Source: Halieaceae bacterium (lineage in GTDB: Bacteria; Pseudomonadota; Gammaproteobacteria; Pseudomonadales; Halieaceae). Taken from it: a stretch of 19,267 nt of DNA. The DNA lies in the NCBI GenBank assembly GCA_002683395.1, contig NYTG01000089.1, positions 1 through 19,267 on the forward strand. Direction: 5' to 3'. Shown here in pieces: positions 7,657 through 15,729 of the stretch; position 1 is the first letter of the stretch; each line of letters begins with the position of its first letter. The notes beneath the pieces were generated by a model. It was not told where the DNA came from. It made no database searches and saw only the letters and a list, made by a program, of their open reading frames with translations. Made by a program: the position numbers and the translations under genes.

Positions 7657-8586
7657 TTGAAACTGATCCTCCTTAACCGCGATGCGGCGTCCCGGACCAT
7701 TGAGTTGGGTAGGTGGTCTTTGGCGCTATTATCGGCCTGCATTATCGGCGTTCCGCTGAGCCTGGTTGCCGGCAGTTATCAGCTCGGTTTTGGCGAAGGT
7801 ATTGCGTCAGAGCAGGCGACCCGCATTTCGACTCAGGAGCAGCAGGCCATTGATCGCGCCGTGGCCCTGGCGGAGATGGGTGTTGAGGCTCAATCGCGCC
7901 TGACGGCCATGACACGGCGCCTCGCGAGTCTGCAGGCGCATGTCACCCGCCTGGATGCGCTGGGTAGTCACCTTACCGATCTCGCCGGCCTCGAGGCAGA
8001 AGAATTTGATTTCTCGGGTCCACCTGCCCTTGGGGGCCCGGCTTTGATGTTGCCAGTGGGCGCTCCACCCGGGGTGCAGGAAGTCGACAAACAATTTACG
8101 GCGCTTGATGCACTGTTTGTCCGCCGCGAAGCTCAATTTGATGTCTTGGCAGGGTTGCTCTCCGCAGAGCAGCTCCGTGCAGAGGCAACCCCTGCCGGGC
8201 GACCCATTCGCTCTGGCTGGCAATCGTCAGCCTACGGCGCTCGCATTGATCCAATCACCGGTGAACGCGCATGGCACGAAGGTGCCGATTTTGCTGGTCG
8301 GGCAGGGTCCGATATCCTTGCGGTGGCGAGCGGAGTGGTGAGCTGGAGTGGTTATCGGTCCGGTTACGGCACCATGGTCGAGGTCTCCCATGGCGACGGG
8401 CTCAGTACCCGATATGCCCATAATCAGCGCAATGTGGTTGAGGTGGGTGATTTGGTCCGGCGCGGCGATGTTATTGCGCTGATGGGCAGTTCGGGTCGTT
8501 CCACCGGGCCGCACGTTCACTTCGAAGTCTTCGAACACGGTCGTGCCGTCGACCCAGCCACTTATGTGCGGCGCACGCATCGCTGA
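7657..8586 (+). CDS. Membrane-anchored M23/LytM-domain peptidase
   Basis: The 309-residue protein has a short basic cytoplasmic start, one membrane segment at about 21-43, a coiled-coil-like region at about 48-110, a linker, and a C-terminal LytM domain from about 185. The zinc and catalytic residues of active M23 peptidases appear present: His207 and Asp211 in WHEGADFAG, and His286 and His288 in GPHVHFEVF. It is therefore probably a periplasmic peptidoglycan endopeptidase rather than a degenerate EnvC/NlpD-type activator. Specificity cannot be read from sequence. An in-frame TAG at 7648-7650 leaves TTG 7657 as the first start. It gives the expected MKLILLNRD beginning but has no visible ribosome-binding site. 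The preceding 114 bases hold no gene. Pseudomonas has a similar gene between lpxC and secA, at the place of E. coli secM. Confidence 0.88.
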   Translation: MKLILLNRDAASRTIELGRWSLALLSACIIGVPLSLVAGSYQLGFGEGIASEQATRISTQEQQAIDRAVALAEMGVEAQSRLTAMTRRLASLQAHVTRLDALGSHLTDLAGLEAEEFDFSGPPALGGPALMLPVGAPPGVQEVDKQFTALDALFVRREAQFDVLAGLLSAEQLRAEATPAGRPIRSGWQSSAYGARIDPITGERAWHEGADFAGRAGSDILAVASGVVSWSGYRSGYGTMVEVSHGDGLSTRYAHNQRNVVEVGDLVRRGDVIALMGSSGRSTGPHVHFEVFEHGRAVDPATYVRRTHR

Positions 8587-8598
8587 CAAGTAAATCCC

Positions 8599-8624
8599 GG
8601 CGCCTGTGCGCCCCTTTTCTTTTT
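8599..8624 (+). terminator. Intrinsic terminator-like hairpin before secA
   Basis: GGCGC (8599-8603), loop CTGT, and GCGCC (8608-8612) form a GC-only 5-bp stem, followed by CC and then TTTTCTTTTT (8615-8624). It starts 13 bases after the stop of the M23 gene. Only 33 bases separate the T-tract from the secA ATG, too few for a full promoter plus leader. It may therefore attenuate read-through into secA rather than fully end transcription. The short stem lowers confidence. Confidence 0.5.
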
Positions 8625-8657
8625 CGGATTCCCTTGTGACTCGACAGTGAGTTTTCC

Positions 8658-11369
8658 ATGCTGATTTCTACCGTGAAAAAAATTTTTGGCACCCGCAACG
8701 ATCGGGAGCTAAAACGAATGAGCAAAGCCGTTGTCCGCATCAACGCGCTTGAAGAAGCGATGCAGGCGCTGGATGACGCCGCGTTGCGTGCAAAAACCGG
8801 TGAGTTCCGCTCACGCCTCGGTGATGGAGAAAAGCTCGAGCAGCTCTTGCCCGAGGCTTTTGCCGTCGTGCGGGAGGCTGGAGTGCGGGCCTTGGCCATG
8901 CGTCATTTTGATGTGCAGTTGATCGGCGGCATGGCACTACACGATGGCAAGATTGCAGAGATGCGGACCGGAGAGGGTAAAACTCTGGTGGCGACATTGC
9001 CGGCTTATCTCAATGCCCTACCAGACCACAGCGTGCATCTTGTCACGGTAAATGACTACCTTGCTCAGCGTGATGCGGCTTGGATGGGCCCGCTCTATGA
9101 GTTCCTGGGGCTGTCGGTGGGTGTGGTGCGATCAGGGCAGAGCACAGAGGACAAGAAAGCCGCTTATGCCTGTGATGTGGTCTATGGCACCAATAATGAA
9201 TTTGGTTTTGATTACCTCCGCGACAATATGGCGTTTAGCATGGCTGATAAAGGTCAAGGAAAACTGGCCTTTGCCATCGTGGATGAGGTGGACTCGATTC
9301 TGATCGATGAGGCCAGAACCCCCTTGATCATCTCAGGGGCGGTCGAGGACAGCTCCGAGCTCTATAAAACCATCAACCGATTGATTCCCTCCCTCACGCC
9401 TGAGGTGGAGGAGCAAGAGGGCGATTTCACGGTAGATGAAAAGCAGCGGAGTATCGAGTTAACAGAGAGTGGCCATGAAAAAGTAGAAGCCATGCTTATC
9501 GAGGCGGATCTTCTGCAAAATGATGATTCCCTTTATGCCGCGACCAATCTCGGACTGCTGCACCACGTGCACTCCGGTCTGCGTGCGCACGTGCTCTTCC
9601 AGCGCGATGTCGAGTACATCGTACAGGAAGGCCAGGTGGTGCTAATTGATGAGCACACGGGCCGAACCATGGCCGGTCGGCGATTATCAGAGGGGCTACA
9701 TCAGGCGATTGAGGCCAAGGAGGGAGTCAAGATTCAGAGTGAGAGTCAGACGCTCGCCTCGACCACGTTCCAGAACTTTTTCCGTCTTTACGACAAGCTC
9801 TCGGGGATGACGGGAACCGCCGACACGGAGGCGTTTGAATTTCGTCAGATCTACGGCCTGGACTGCGTCGTGATTCCGACCAATGTGCCCATGCTGCGCG
9901 ATGATCTCAACGATCTGGTCTACCTGACTCGGGAGGAGAAGTTCGAAGCCATCAGTGAAGATGTGCAGTCCTGTATTGACAGCGGTGCGCCAGTGCTCGT
10001 GGGCACGGCCTCGGTAGAGACCTCCGAGGAGCTGTCGCAGGCGTTCCAGAAGCAAGGCATCGAGCACAAGGTGCTCAATGCCAAGTACCACGAGCAGGAG
10101 GCCGAGATCATTGCCCAGGCGGGCAGGCCGGGTGTGGTCACCATTGCCACCAACATGGCGGGTCGCGGTACCGACATTGTGCTGGGCGGTAATCTTGAGG
10201 CTGAACTAGCGGCGCAAGGAGATCAGCTGGATGAGGCAACCCGCGAAAAAATGACCGCCGACTGGCAGGCTCGTCATGGTGCGGTACTCGAGGCAGGCGG
10301 TCTGCACATTCTGGGCACTGAACGCCATGAGTCGCGCCGCATTGATAACCAGCTACGGGGGCGATCCGGCCGCCAGGGAGACCCTGGTGTGTCAAGGTTT
10401 TATCTCTCTCTGGAAGATAACCTGATGCGGATCTTTGCCTCGGAGCGCGTGAAGAGTTTCATGCTGGCGCTGGGCATGGAGCGCGGTGAGGCCATTGAGC
10501 ATCGTATGGTGACCAACGCCATCGAAAAGGCGCAGCGTAAGGTAGAGGGGCGTAACTTCGACATTCGTAAGCAGTTGCTCGAATACGACGATGTTGCCAA
10601 TGACCAGCGGCAGATTATCTACCGTCAGCGAGATGAATTGCTCTCCGATGATGAGATCGGCGAGACGATTACTGCCATCCGTGAAGATGTTGTCAACGAT
10701 GCCATTGATGGCTTTATTGCTCCGATGAGTGTTGAAGAACAATGGGATGTTCCCGGGCTCGAAAAGCAACTGGAGTCGGAGTTTGGGCTCACCTTGCCCC
10801 TTGGACAGTGGCTGGACGAGGATGACACGTTGCACGAAGAAACCTTGCGCACGCGGATCGTGAGTGCGGTGCAGTCAGCCTATGACGAGAAGGCTGCGGG
10901 CATCGGCCCCAGCATGCGGCAGCTTGAAAAACAGATCATGCTGCAGGTTTTGGATACGCTCTGGAAAGAGCACCTCCAAGTGATGGACCAGCTGCGGCAG
11001 GGCATTCATCTCAGGGCCTATGCCAACAAGAACCCCAAGCAGGAGTACAAACGCGAATCCTTTGCGCTTTTTGAGAGTCTGTTGCAGCGCTTGAAGTATG
11101 AGGTGGTGCGGTTTCTGAGCAATGTACAGGTGCAGCGGTCTGATGAGGCTGCAATGATCGAACAGCAGCGACGGGAGGCTGCCGCGAAACAGAGAATGGC
11201 CTTTGAGCATGCGGAAGCGGGATCGGCGGTAGCTGAGCCGGCCGATGCGCCCGCGGCACCGACGGCACCGCAGCCGATGACCCGTATCCAGCCGAAGGTC
11301 GGGCGAAATGATCCCTGTCCCTGTGGCAGCGGTAAAAAGTACAAGCAATGCTGTGGGGCGCTCAGTTGA
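8658..11369 (+). CDS. secA: Preprotein translocase ATPase SecA
   Basis: SecA is the motor that drives unfolded preproteins through SecYEG. The 903 residues are standard length. Walker A reads MRTGEGKT at 102-109, and the DEAD-like Walker B is DEVD at 209-212 within VDEVDSILIDEARTPLIISG. Motifs of the second nucleotide-binding fold include TNMAGRGTDIVLGG and RQGDPGVSRFYLS (the region of the RGRSGRQGDPG motif). A proline/alanine-rich linker leads to the C-terminal zinc site, with Cys887, Cys889, Cys898 and Cys899 (CPCGSGKKYKQCC), which binds SecB and phospholipid in E. coli. ATG 8658 has only a weak GTGAG site. E. coli controls secA through SecM; no secM-like arrest sequence is seen upstream here. 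Confidence 0.99.
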   Translation: MLISTVKKIFGTRNDRELKRMSKAVVRINALEEAMQALDDAALRAKTGEFRSRLGDGEKLEQLLPEAFAVVREAGVRALAMRHFDVQLIGGMALHDGKIAEMRTGEGKTLVATLPAYLNALPDHSVHLVTVNDYLAQRDAAWMGPLYEFLGLSVGVVRSGQSTEDKKAAYACDVVYGTNNEFGFDYLRDNMAFSMADKGQGKLAFAIVDEVDSILIDEARTPLIISGAVEDSSELYKTINRLIPSLTPEVEEQEGDFTVDEKQRSIELTESGHEKVEAMLIEADLLQNDDSLYAATNLGLLHHVHSGLRAHVLFQRDVEYIVQEGQVVLIDEHTGRTMAGRRLSEGLHQAIEAKEGVKIQSESQTLASTTFQNFFRLYDKLSGMTGTADTEAFEFRQIYGLDCVVIPTNVPMLRDDLNDLVYLTREEKFEAISEDVQSCIDSGAPVLVGTASVETSEELSQAFQKQGIEHKVLNAKYHEQEAEIIAQAGRPGVVTIATNMAGRGTDIVLGGNLEAELAAQGDQLDEATREKMTADWQARHGAVLEAGGLHILGTERHESRRIDNQLRGRSGRQGDPGVSRFYLSLEDNLMRIFASERVKSFMLALGMERGEAIEHRMVTNAIEKAQRKVEGRNFDIRKQLLEYDDVANDQRQIIYRQRDELLSDDEIGETITAIREDVVNDAIDGFIAPMSVEEQWDVPGLEKQLESEFGLTLPLGQWLDEDDTLHEETLRTRIVSAVQSAYDEKAAGIGPSMRQLEKQIMLQVLDTLWKEHLQVMDQLRQGIHLRAYANKNPKQEYKRESFALFESLLQRLKYEVVRFLSNVQVQRSDEAAMIEQQRREAAAKQRMAFEHAEAGSAVAEPADAPAAPTAPQPMTRIQPKVGRNDPCPCGSGKKYKQCCGALS

Positions 11370-11415
11370 GCGACCCAGTGTTGCCAGGGAACGATCAAAT
11401 ACTGAGGGTGCGTTA

Positions 11416-12609
11416 GTGAGTGAGGAAGTGCCTGGCGTGCAGCTCGGCGTGGCGCGGGCGGGCGTCAAGCAGCAGGGTCTCGACGATGTAGTGGTGATCG
11501 CGCTGGCGCCGGGTACCCGGACCGCTGCGCTGTTCACCCAAAACGACTTTCGTGCGGCCCCGGTAATCGTGGCAGGGAAACATCTTGCGTTCAGTGAGGC
11601 TCTGCCCTCGTATCTTCTGATCAATACCGGTAATGCCAACGCGGGAACAGGTGACGCAGGTATGGCTGCTGCGCTGAGTTGTTGCGAGCGTCTGGCAGCG
11701 CTTACGGAGACGCCCGCCGAGAGCGTGCTGCCGTTTTCTACCGGGGTGATCGGTGAACCCTTGCCGTCGGACTTAATAGCCGCGGCGCTGCCCGCTGCCG
11801 TTGACAACCTACGCCAAGATAATTGGCGGCGCGCCTCAGGAGCCATTCTCACGACTGATACTCAGCCCAAACTGCGCAGTCTGGAAGTGGACCTCGCGGG
11901 TCAGTCTTGCCGGATCACGGGCATCGCTAAAGGGGCTGGCATGGTGTGCCCTGATATGGCCACGATGCTGTCCTTCGTGGCCACAGATGCTGCGATCGAC
12001 GCGGATCTGCTCGATGAGCTGCTGCGAGCCGCTGTAGACGCCAGTTTGAATCGCATTACCGTAGACGGTGATACGTCGACTAATGACGCCGTCACGCTAT
12101 CGGCAACCGGGCAAAGTGGCGTCAAGATCGAGGCGGGCTCTACACAGGCCGATCAGTTTGCCGATGCGCTGACCACTGTGATGATTCAACTTGCCCAAGA
12201 CATCGTCCGCGACGGTGAGGGTGCGACCAAATTCGTCGAAATTCGTGTCACAGGTGGAGAGTCGATTGAGGCCTGTGATCAGGTGGGCCGCACCATTGCG
12301 CACTCGCCGTTAGTCAAAACCGCCCTGTTTGCCTCAGATCCTAATTGGGGTCGGATTTTGGCAGCAATTGGTCGTGCCGGACTGAGTAATCTTGATACCG
12401 ATGCTGTATCAATTCATATCAACGGGGTATTGATAGCAGAGCAGGGTGCGCGCGCCGGTTCCTATACGGAGGCTCAAGGTCAGGCAGCCATGGCAGCCGG
12501 AGACCTGATAATTGACGTTGCATTGAATCGAGGTCACGCAGAAGGCGTCATCTGGACCACCGACCTCTCTTACGATTACGTCAAGATTAACGCTGAATAT
12601 CGAACCTGA
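11416..12609 (+). CDS. argJ: Bifunctional ornithine acetyltransferase / N-acetylglutamate synthase ArgJ
   Basis: ArgJ recycles the acetyl group from N-acetylornithine to glutamate in arginine synthesis and, when bifunctional, also uses acetyl-CoA. The self-cleavage site is clear in KGAGMVCPDMATMLSF: the precursor splits between Ala182 and Thr183, and Thr183 becomes the catalytic nucleophile. Other family stretches are LLINTGNANAGTG, PFSTGVIGEPLP, TVDGDTSTNDAV, and SDPNWGRILAAIGRAG near the C-terminus. The frame is open back to 11308 inside secA, but the family normally starts just before GVQLGVARAGVK. GTG 11416 has GAGGG at 11404-11408, seven bases upstream, giving 397 residues. Whether it is truly bifunctional cannot be decided from sequence. 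It is probably cotranscribed with mutT one base downstream. Confidence 0.95.
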   Translation: MSEEVPGVQLGVARAGVKQQGLDDVVVIALAPGTRTAALFTQNDFRAAPVIVAGKHLAFSEALPSYLLINTGNANAGTGDAGMAAALSCCERLAALTETPAESVLPFSTGVIGEPLPSDLIAAALPAAVDNLRQDNWRRASGAILTTDTQPKLRSLEVDLAGQSCRITGIAKGAGMVCPDMATMLSFVATDAAIDADLLDELLRAAVDASLNRITVDGDTSTNDAVTLSATGQSGVKIEAGSTQADQFADALTTVMIQLAQDIVRDGEGATKFVEIRVTGGESIEACDQVGRTIAHSPLVKTALFASDPNWGRILAAIGRAGLSNLDTDAVSIHINGVLIAEQGARAGSYTEAQGQAAMAAGDLIIDVALNRGHAEGVIWTTDLSYDYVKINAEYRT

Positions 12610-12610
12610 A

Positions 12611-13000
12611 ATGGCGTTGATTACAGTCGCTGTTGGCATTTTGACGGATGATGAGGGGCGGGTGCTGGTGACCCGACGGGCGGCCAGCGCGCACCAAGGA
12701 GGCCTGTGGGAATTTCCCGGAGGTAAGGTCGAATCAGGGGAGAGCGTGATCGATGCACTGGCCCGGGAGCTCAAAGAAGAGCTGGGGCTCGAGGTCGAAC
12801 ACAGTGAACCCTTCATGGTGGTTGACCATGATTATGGTGACAAGCAGGTGCGGCTGGAAGTGTGTCGAGTACTAGCATGGCGGGGAGCGCCGAGGGGCCT
12901 TGAGGGCCAGCCAATGGCTTGGCAACCACCCGCGCAGTTGCAAGACTGGGCCTTTCCCGCTGCCAACATCCCCATATTGGCAGGATTACTTGCTGACTAG
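12611..13000 (+). CDS. mutT: MutT-type Nudix hydrolase (8-oxo-dGTP diphosphatase)
   Basis: This small cytoplasmic hydrolase probably cleanses oxidised guanine nucleotides (8-oxo-dGTP to the monophosphate). The Nudix box is perfect at residues 38-60: Gly38, five residues, Glu44, seven residues, then REL-KEELGL. The 129-residue length fits E. coli MutT. The N-terminal VAVGILTDDEGRVLVTRR and the GLWEFPGGK segment are typical of MutT proper. In Pseudomonas the equivalent gene is, as I recall, fused to a thiamine-phosphate-synthase-like domain; here it stands alone. The ATG begins one base after the argJ stop with no separate ribosome-binding site, so translation is probably coupled. It ends tail to tail with coaE in a shared CTAG. 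Substrate assignment comes from family and gene context. Confidence 0.9.
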   Translation: MALITVAVGILTDDEGRVLVTRRAASAHQGGLWEFPGGKVESGESVIDALARELKEELGLEVEHSEPFMVVDHDYGDKQVRLEVCRVLAWRGAPRGLEGQPMAWQPPAQLQDWAFPAANIPILAGLLAD

Positions 13001-13596
13001 TGGCGCTTCGCGCGCGCGAGCAGGGTCTCATGAAGAATCGACGCGCGGGTGTGTAAGGCATCAAGCGTGCCGCTGTTATCGATGACAATATCCGCCCGAT
13101 CGATGCGGGTGCGTCTGTCCAGTTGCGCAGACATAATCTGCTCCACCAGATTCCGATCGTTCTGATCCCTGACCATGGTGCGCTCGATCTGAACAGACTC
13201 GGGGACATCAACCACCACCCGGACCTCCACCATCTCCGATTGACCGCTTTCGAGTAATAAGGGCGAACTTAGCACCACGTAAGGCGAGTGGGCGTTATTC
13301 ATTTGTCGCGCTATTTCCTCACGGATTCGAGGGTGTGTGATGGCTTCGAGCGTCTTGCGTTTGGCTTCGTCGCTGAAAACGAGTTTGCGCAGCGCACCGC
13401 GGTCGAGCTGTCCATCTGCCTGCAGGTACCCGCTGCCAAAGTGCTCGGCAATTTCCGTCAGAGCCGGCTGGCCTGGTTCCACAACCACGCGCGCGGCTAG
13501 GTCGGCGTCGACAATCACGATGCCTTGAGCAGCGAGCCAGTCGGTCAGCGCGGTTTTCCCACTGCCAATGCCACCGGTGATACCGACTCGCAACAT
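12997..13596 (-). CDS. coaE: Dephospho-CoA kinase CoaE
   Basis: CoaE phosphorylates the 3' hydroxyl of dephospho-CoA, the last step of coenzyme A synthesis. The 199 residues begin with the P-loop GGIGSGKT at 8-15, followed by VDADLAARVV (substrate Asp), a THPRIR segment and the C-terminal ADIVIDNSGTLDAL motif of the family. The start is one base after the pilD stop, so it is the last gene of the pilBCD-coaE operon, a linkage common in gammaproteobacteria. yacG, which often follows, is absent here: the gene runs directly into the convergent mutT end and shares four bases with it. No terminator is visible on either strand at the junction. Confidence 0.97.
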   Translation of the reverse strand: MLRVGITGGIGSGKTALTDWLAAQGIVIVDADLAARVVVEPGQPALTEIAEHFGSGYLQADGQLDRGALRKLVFSDEAKRKTLEAITHPRIREEIARQMNNAHSPYVVLSSPLLLESGQSEMVEVRVVVDVPESVQIERTMVRDQNDRNLVEQIMSAQLDRRTRIDRADIVIDNSGTLDALHTRASILHETLLARAKRH

Positions 13597-13597
13597 A

Positions 13598-14464
13598 TTA
13601 GTGGGTGACCAGCTGCAGGTATTCAGTCATTAGGGTGTCGCCCAGAAATAGGGTCAGTAGCCCCGCGCCGGCGAGGTACGGGCCAAAGGGCATTGGTGTG
13701 TCGCGTCCCTGACGGCGTGCCATCAGGATCGCAATACCGAGCACTGCGCCAACAAAAGACGACAAGAGAATCATCAGCGGGATGGACTGCCAGCCAAACC
13801 AGGCACCCAAGGCACCCAGAAGCTTGAAGTCGCCATAACCCATGCCCTCTTTGCCCGTAACGAGCTTGAACAACCAGTAGACGCTCCACAAGGAACCGTA
13901 ACCGAGCATGGCGCCCATCACTGCGGAGGGCAGCGGCGTCCAGACGGCAAAGAGATTAACCCCCAGCCCAAGCCACAATAAGGGTAGTGTCATGCTGTCG
14001 GGGAGAAGCTGGGTATCGAGATCAATACCTGCCAGTGCAATCAACATCCAAATGAGGACGAGTGCAGTCAGGGCTTCCAGACCAAAGCCGAACTGCCATG
14101 CGGCCAGGCCCGACAGCACCCCCGTTGCGAGCTCAATGAGTGGATAGCGGGCTGAGATGCTCACGCCGCAACTGCCACATCGGCCACGCAGTGCCAGCCA
14201 GCTCAAAACGGGAACATTTTGCCAAGGCTTGATCGACACACCGCAGGCCGGGCAACAAGAGCCGGGGTGGGAGAGGCTAATGGATGCGTCAGTGGGAGGG
14301 GGCTGATCCAACAGATCACAGCACTCTTGGCGCCAGCTCAGTTCCATCATTTTTGGTAGTCGCAGGATGACGACATTAAGAAAGCTACCCACTACCAGCC
14401 CCAGAGCGGCGCAGCTCAGGGTAAAGAAAACAGGATCATCAAAGGCTGTCATGATTGAACTCAT
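13598..14464 (-). CDS. pilD: Prepilin leader peptidase / N-methyltransferase PilD
   Basis: PilD is the inner-membrane aspartic protease that removes the class III leader of type IV prepilins and type II pseudopilins and methylates the new N-terminal Phe. The 288-residue protein has an N-terminal membrane segment (GLVVGSFLNVVILRLP). The cytoplasmic zinc domain follows with two CxxC pairs (Cys71/Cys74 and Cys96/Cys99), then several hydrophobic helices. The catalytic aspartates sit in GIDLDTQLLPD (about Asp150) and GMGYGDFKLLGA (Asp212), matching Pseudomonas PilD Asp149 and Asp213. Both zinc and protease sites are intact, so it is probably bifunctional. ATG 14464 is the longest start; ATG 14452 (residue 5) is possible. 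The gap to pilC is 19 bases and to coaE one base. Confidence 0.96.
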   Translation of the reverse strand: MSSIMTAFDDPVFFTLSCAALGLVVGSFLNVVILRLPKMMELSWRQECCDLLDQPPPTDASISLSHPGSCCPACGVSIKPWQNVPVLSWLALRGRCGSCGVSISARYPLIELATGVLSGLAAWQFGFGLEALTALVLIWMLIALAGIDLDTQLLPDSMTLPLLWLGLGVNLFAVWTPLPSAVMGAMLGYGSLWSVYWLFKLVTGKEGMGYGDFKLLGALGAWFGWQSIPLMILLSSFVGAVLGIAILMARRQGRDTPMPFGPYLAGAGLLTLFLGDTLMTEYLQLVTH

Positions 14465-14483
14465 CAGCTCGCCGGCGACCGCA

Positions 14484-15695
14484 TCAGATGACGAACCCTA
14501 GCATGAAAATCGGCAAGTACATGGCGATCATGAGTCCTCCAACCAAGACACCCAGCACTGACATGATCAGGGGTTCCATCAATGAACTCAAGCTGTCGAC
14601 CGCATTATCGACGGCCGCTTCGTAGTGGTCAGCAACTTTTCCCAACATGTCGTCGAGGGAACCCGATTCTTCGCCGATGGCGGTCATCTGTAGCAACATC
14701 GTCGGGAATAGGCCAGTCGTGCGGATGGAGATCGCGAGCGCCGTGCCGGTTGTCACATCGTCGCGGATATGACGAATAGCTTGAGAATAGACGGCGTTAC
14801 CCGCGGCGCCCGCCGTCGACTCGAGGGCCTCAACCAGCGGCACACCGGCTGCAAAAGTCGTGGATAAGGTACGCGAGAAACGGGCCATTACTGCGTCATG
14901 CACTATGCTGCCAATGATCGGGATTTTGAGCGCCACTGAATCTATCCAGTCGGCGAAACGCTTCGACCGCCGTTTGGCTTGAGAGAAAATATAGCCCGCA
15001 GCAAAGAAAAGCAGCAGCAACATAAACCACCAGTCCTGCACCCAGTCTGAAATCCGCAGCACGAAAAGTGTGAATCCCGGCAGATCTGAGCCGAAGCCCT
15101 GAAAGGTCTCGGCGAACTGAGGCACCACTTTTACCAGCAATATGGCGGTGACGATGATGGCCACCACAATCACCGCGACCGGGTAGGTCAGGGCTTTTTT
15201 GATTTTAGCTTTTAGCGCCTCGGTTTTTTCCTTGTAGGTAGCAACTCGATCCAGCATAACTTCCAATGTGCCAGAGTTCTCTCCTGAGGCGACCAGTGAA
15301 CAAAAGAGTTCATCAAAGTGCTGCGGGTATTTACCAAGCGCGCCGGCAAGACCGGTACCTGATGACACGTCAGTGCGAACGGACGTAATGAGTTCTCGCA
15401 TCTTCTCGTTGTCAGAGCCTTCGGCAACAATCTCGAAGGCCTGCACCAGGGGCACGCCAGCTTTTAACATGGTGGCCAGCTGGCGCGTAAAAATGGCGAT
15501 ATCGGCGGGCGTAATTTTCTTAGCCCCAAGGGCCGTCAATGGCTTGCTTTTCTTCTTGACCGATTTGGCTACGATGCCTTGTTTACGCAATTGCACGCGG
15601 GCAATCGCTGGCGAGGAGGCCAGTACTTCGCCTTTGGATTTACGCCCGTTGCGGTCGTTACCGCGCCAAACGAATACCGTATTCTCTGCTGCCAT
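14484..15695 (-). CDS. pilC: Type IV pilus inner-membrane platform protein PilC
   Basis: PilC is the polytopic platform protein that couples the PilB and PilT motors to pilin insertion. The 403 residues show the duplicated GspF/PilC domain: the first copy from about 68 (IAIFTRQLATMLKAGVPLVQA) and the second from about 272 (ARFSRTLSTTFAAGVPLVEA). Membrane segments lie at about 168-190, 219-238 and 370-395. The N-terminus (FVWRGNDRNGRKSKGEV) is typical of PilC. The closing stretch LMEPLIMSVLGVLVGGLMIAMYLPIF is a strong family signature. ATG 15695 follows GGGAAG at 15698-15703. It lies 34 bases after pilB, in the same operon. Confidence 0.97.
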   Translation of the reverse strand: MAAENTVFVWRGNDRNGRKSKGEVLASSPAIARVQLRKQGIVAKSVKKKSKPLTALGAKKITPADIAIFTRQLATMLKAGVPLVQAFEIVAEGSDNEKMRELITSVRTDVSSGTGLAGALGKYPQHFDELFCSLVASGENSGTLEVMLDRVATYKEKTEALKAKIKKALTYPVAVIVVAIIVTAILLVKVVPQFAETFQGFGSDLPGFTLFVLRISDWVQDWWFMLLLLFFAAGYIFSQAKRRSKRFADWIDSVALKIPIIGSIVHDAVMARFSRTLSTTFAAGVPLVEALESTAGAAGNAVYSQAIRHIRDDVTTGTALAISIRTTGLFPTMLLQMTAIGEESGSLDDMLGKVADHYEAAVDNAVDSLSSLMEPLIMSVLGVLVGGLMIAMYLPIFMLGFVI

Positions 15696-15729
15696 TTCTT
15701 CCCTGACCTGACGTTAGATGACGGACGGA

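Noticed and set aside
11308..11415. Upstream extension of argJ into secA
   Set aside because: The frame is open, but the added residues do not look like ArgJ, whereas GTG 11416 has a good ribosome-binding site and matches the usual N-terminus.
10875..11852. 325-codon minus-strand frame spanning the secA-argJ junction
   Set aside because: It covers the conserved ends of two well-identified genes in antisense and has low-complexity composition.
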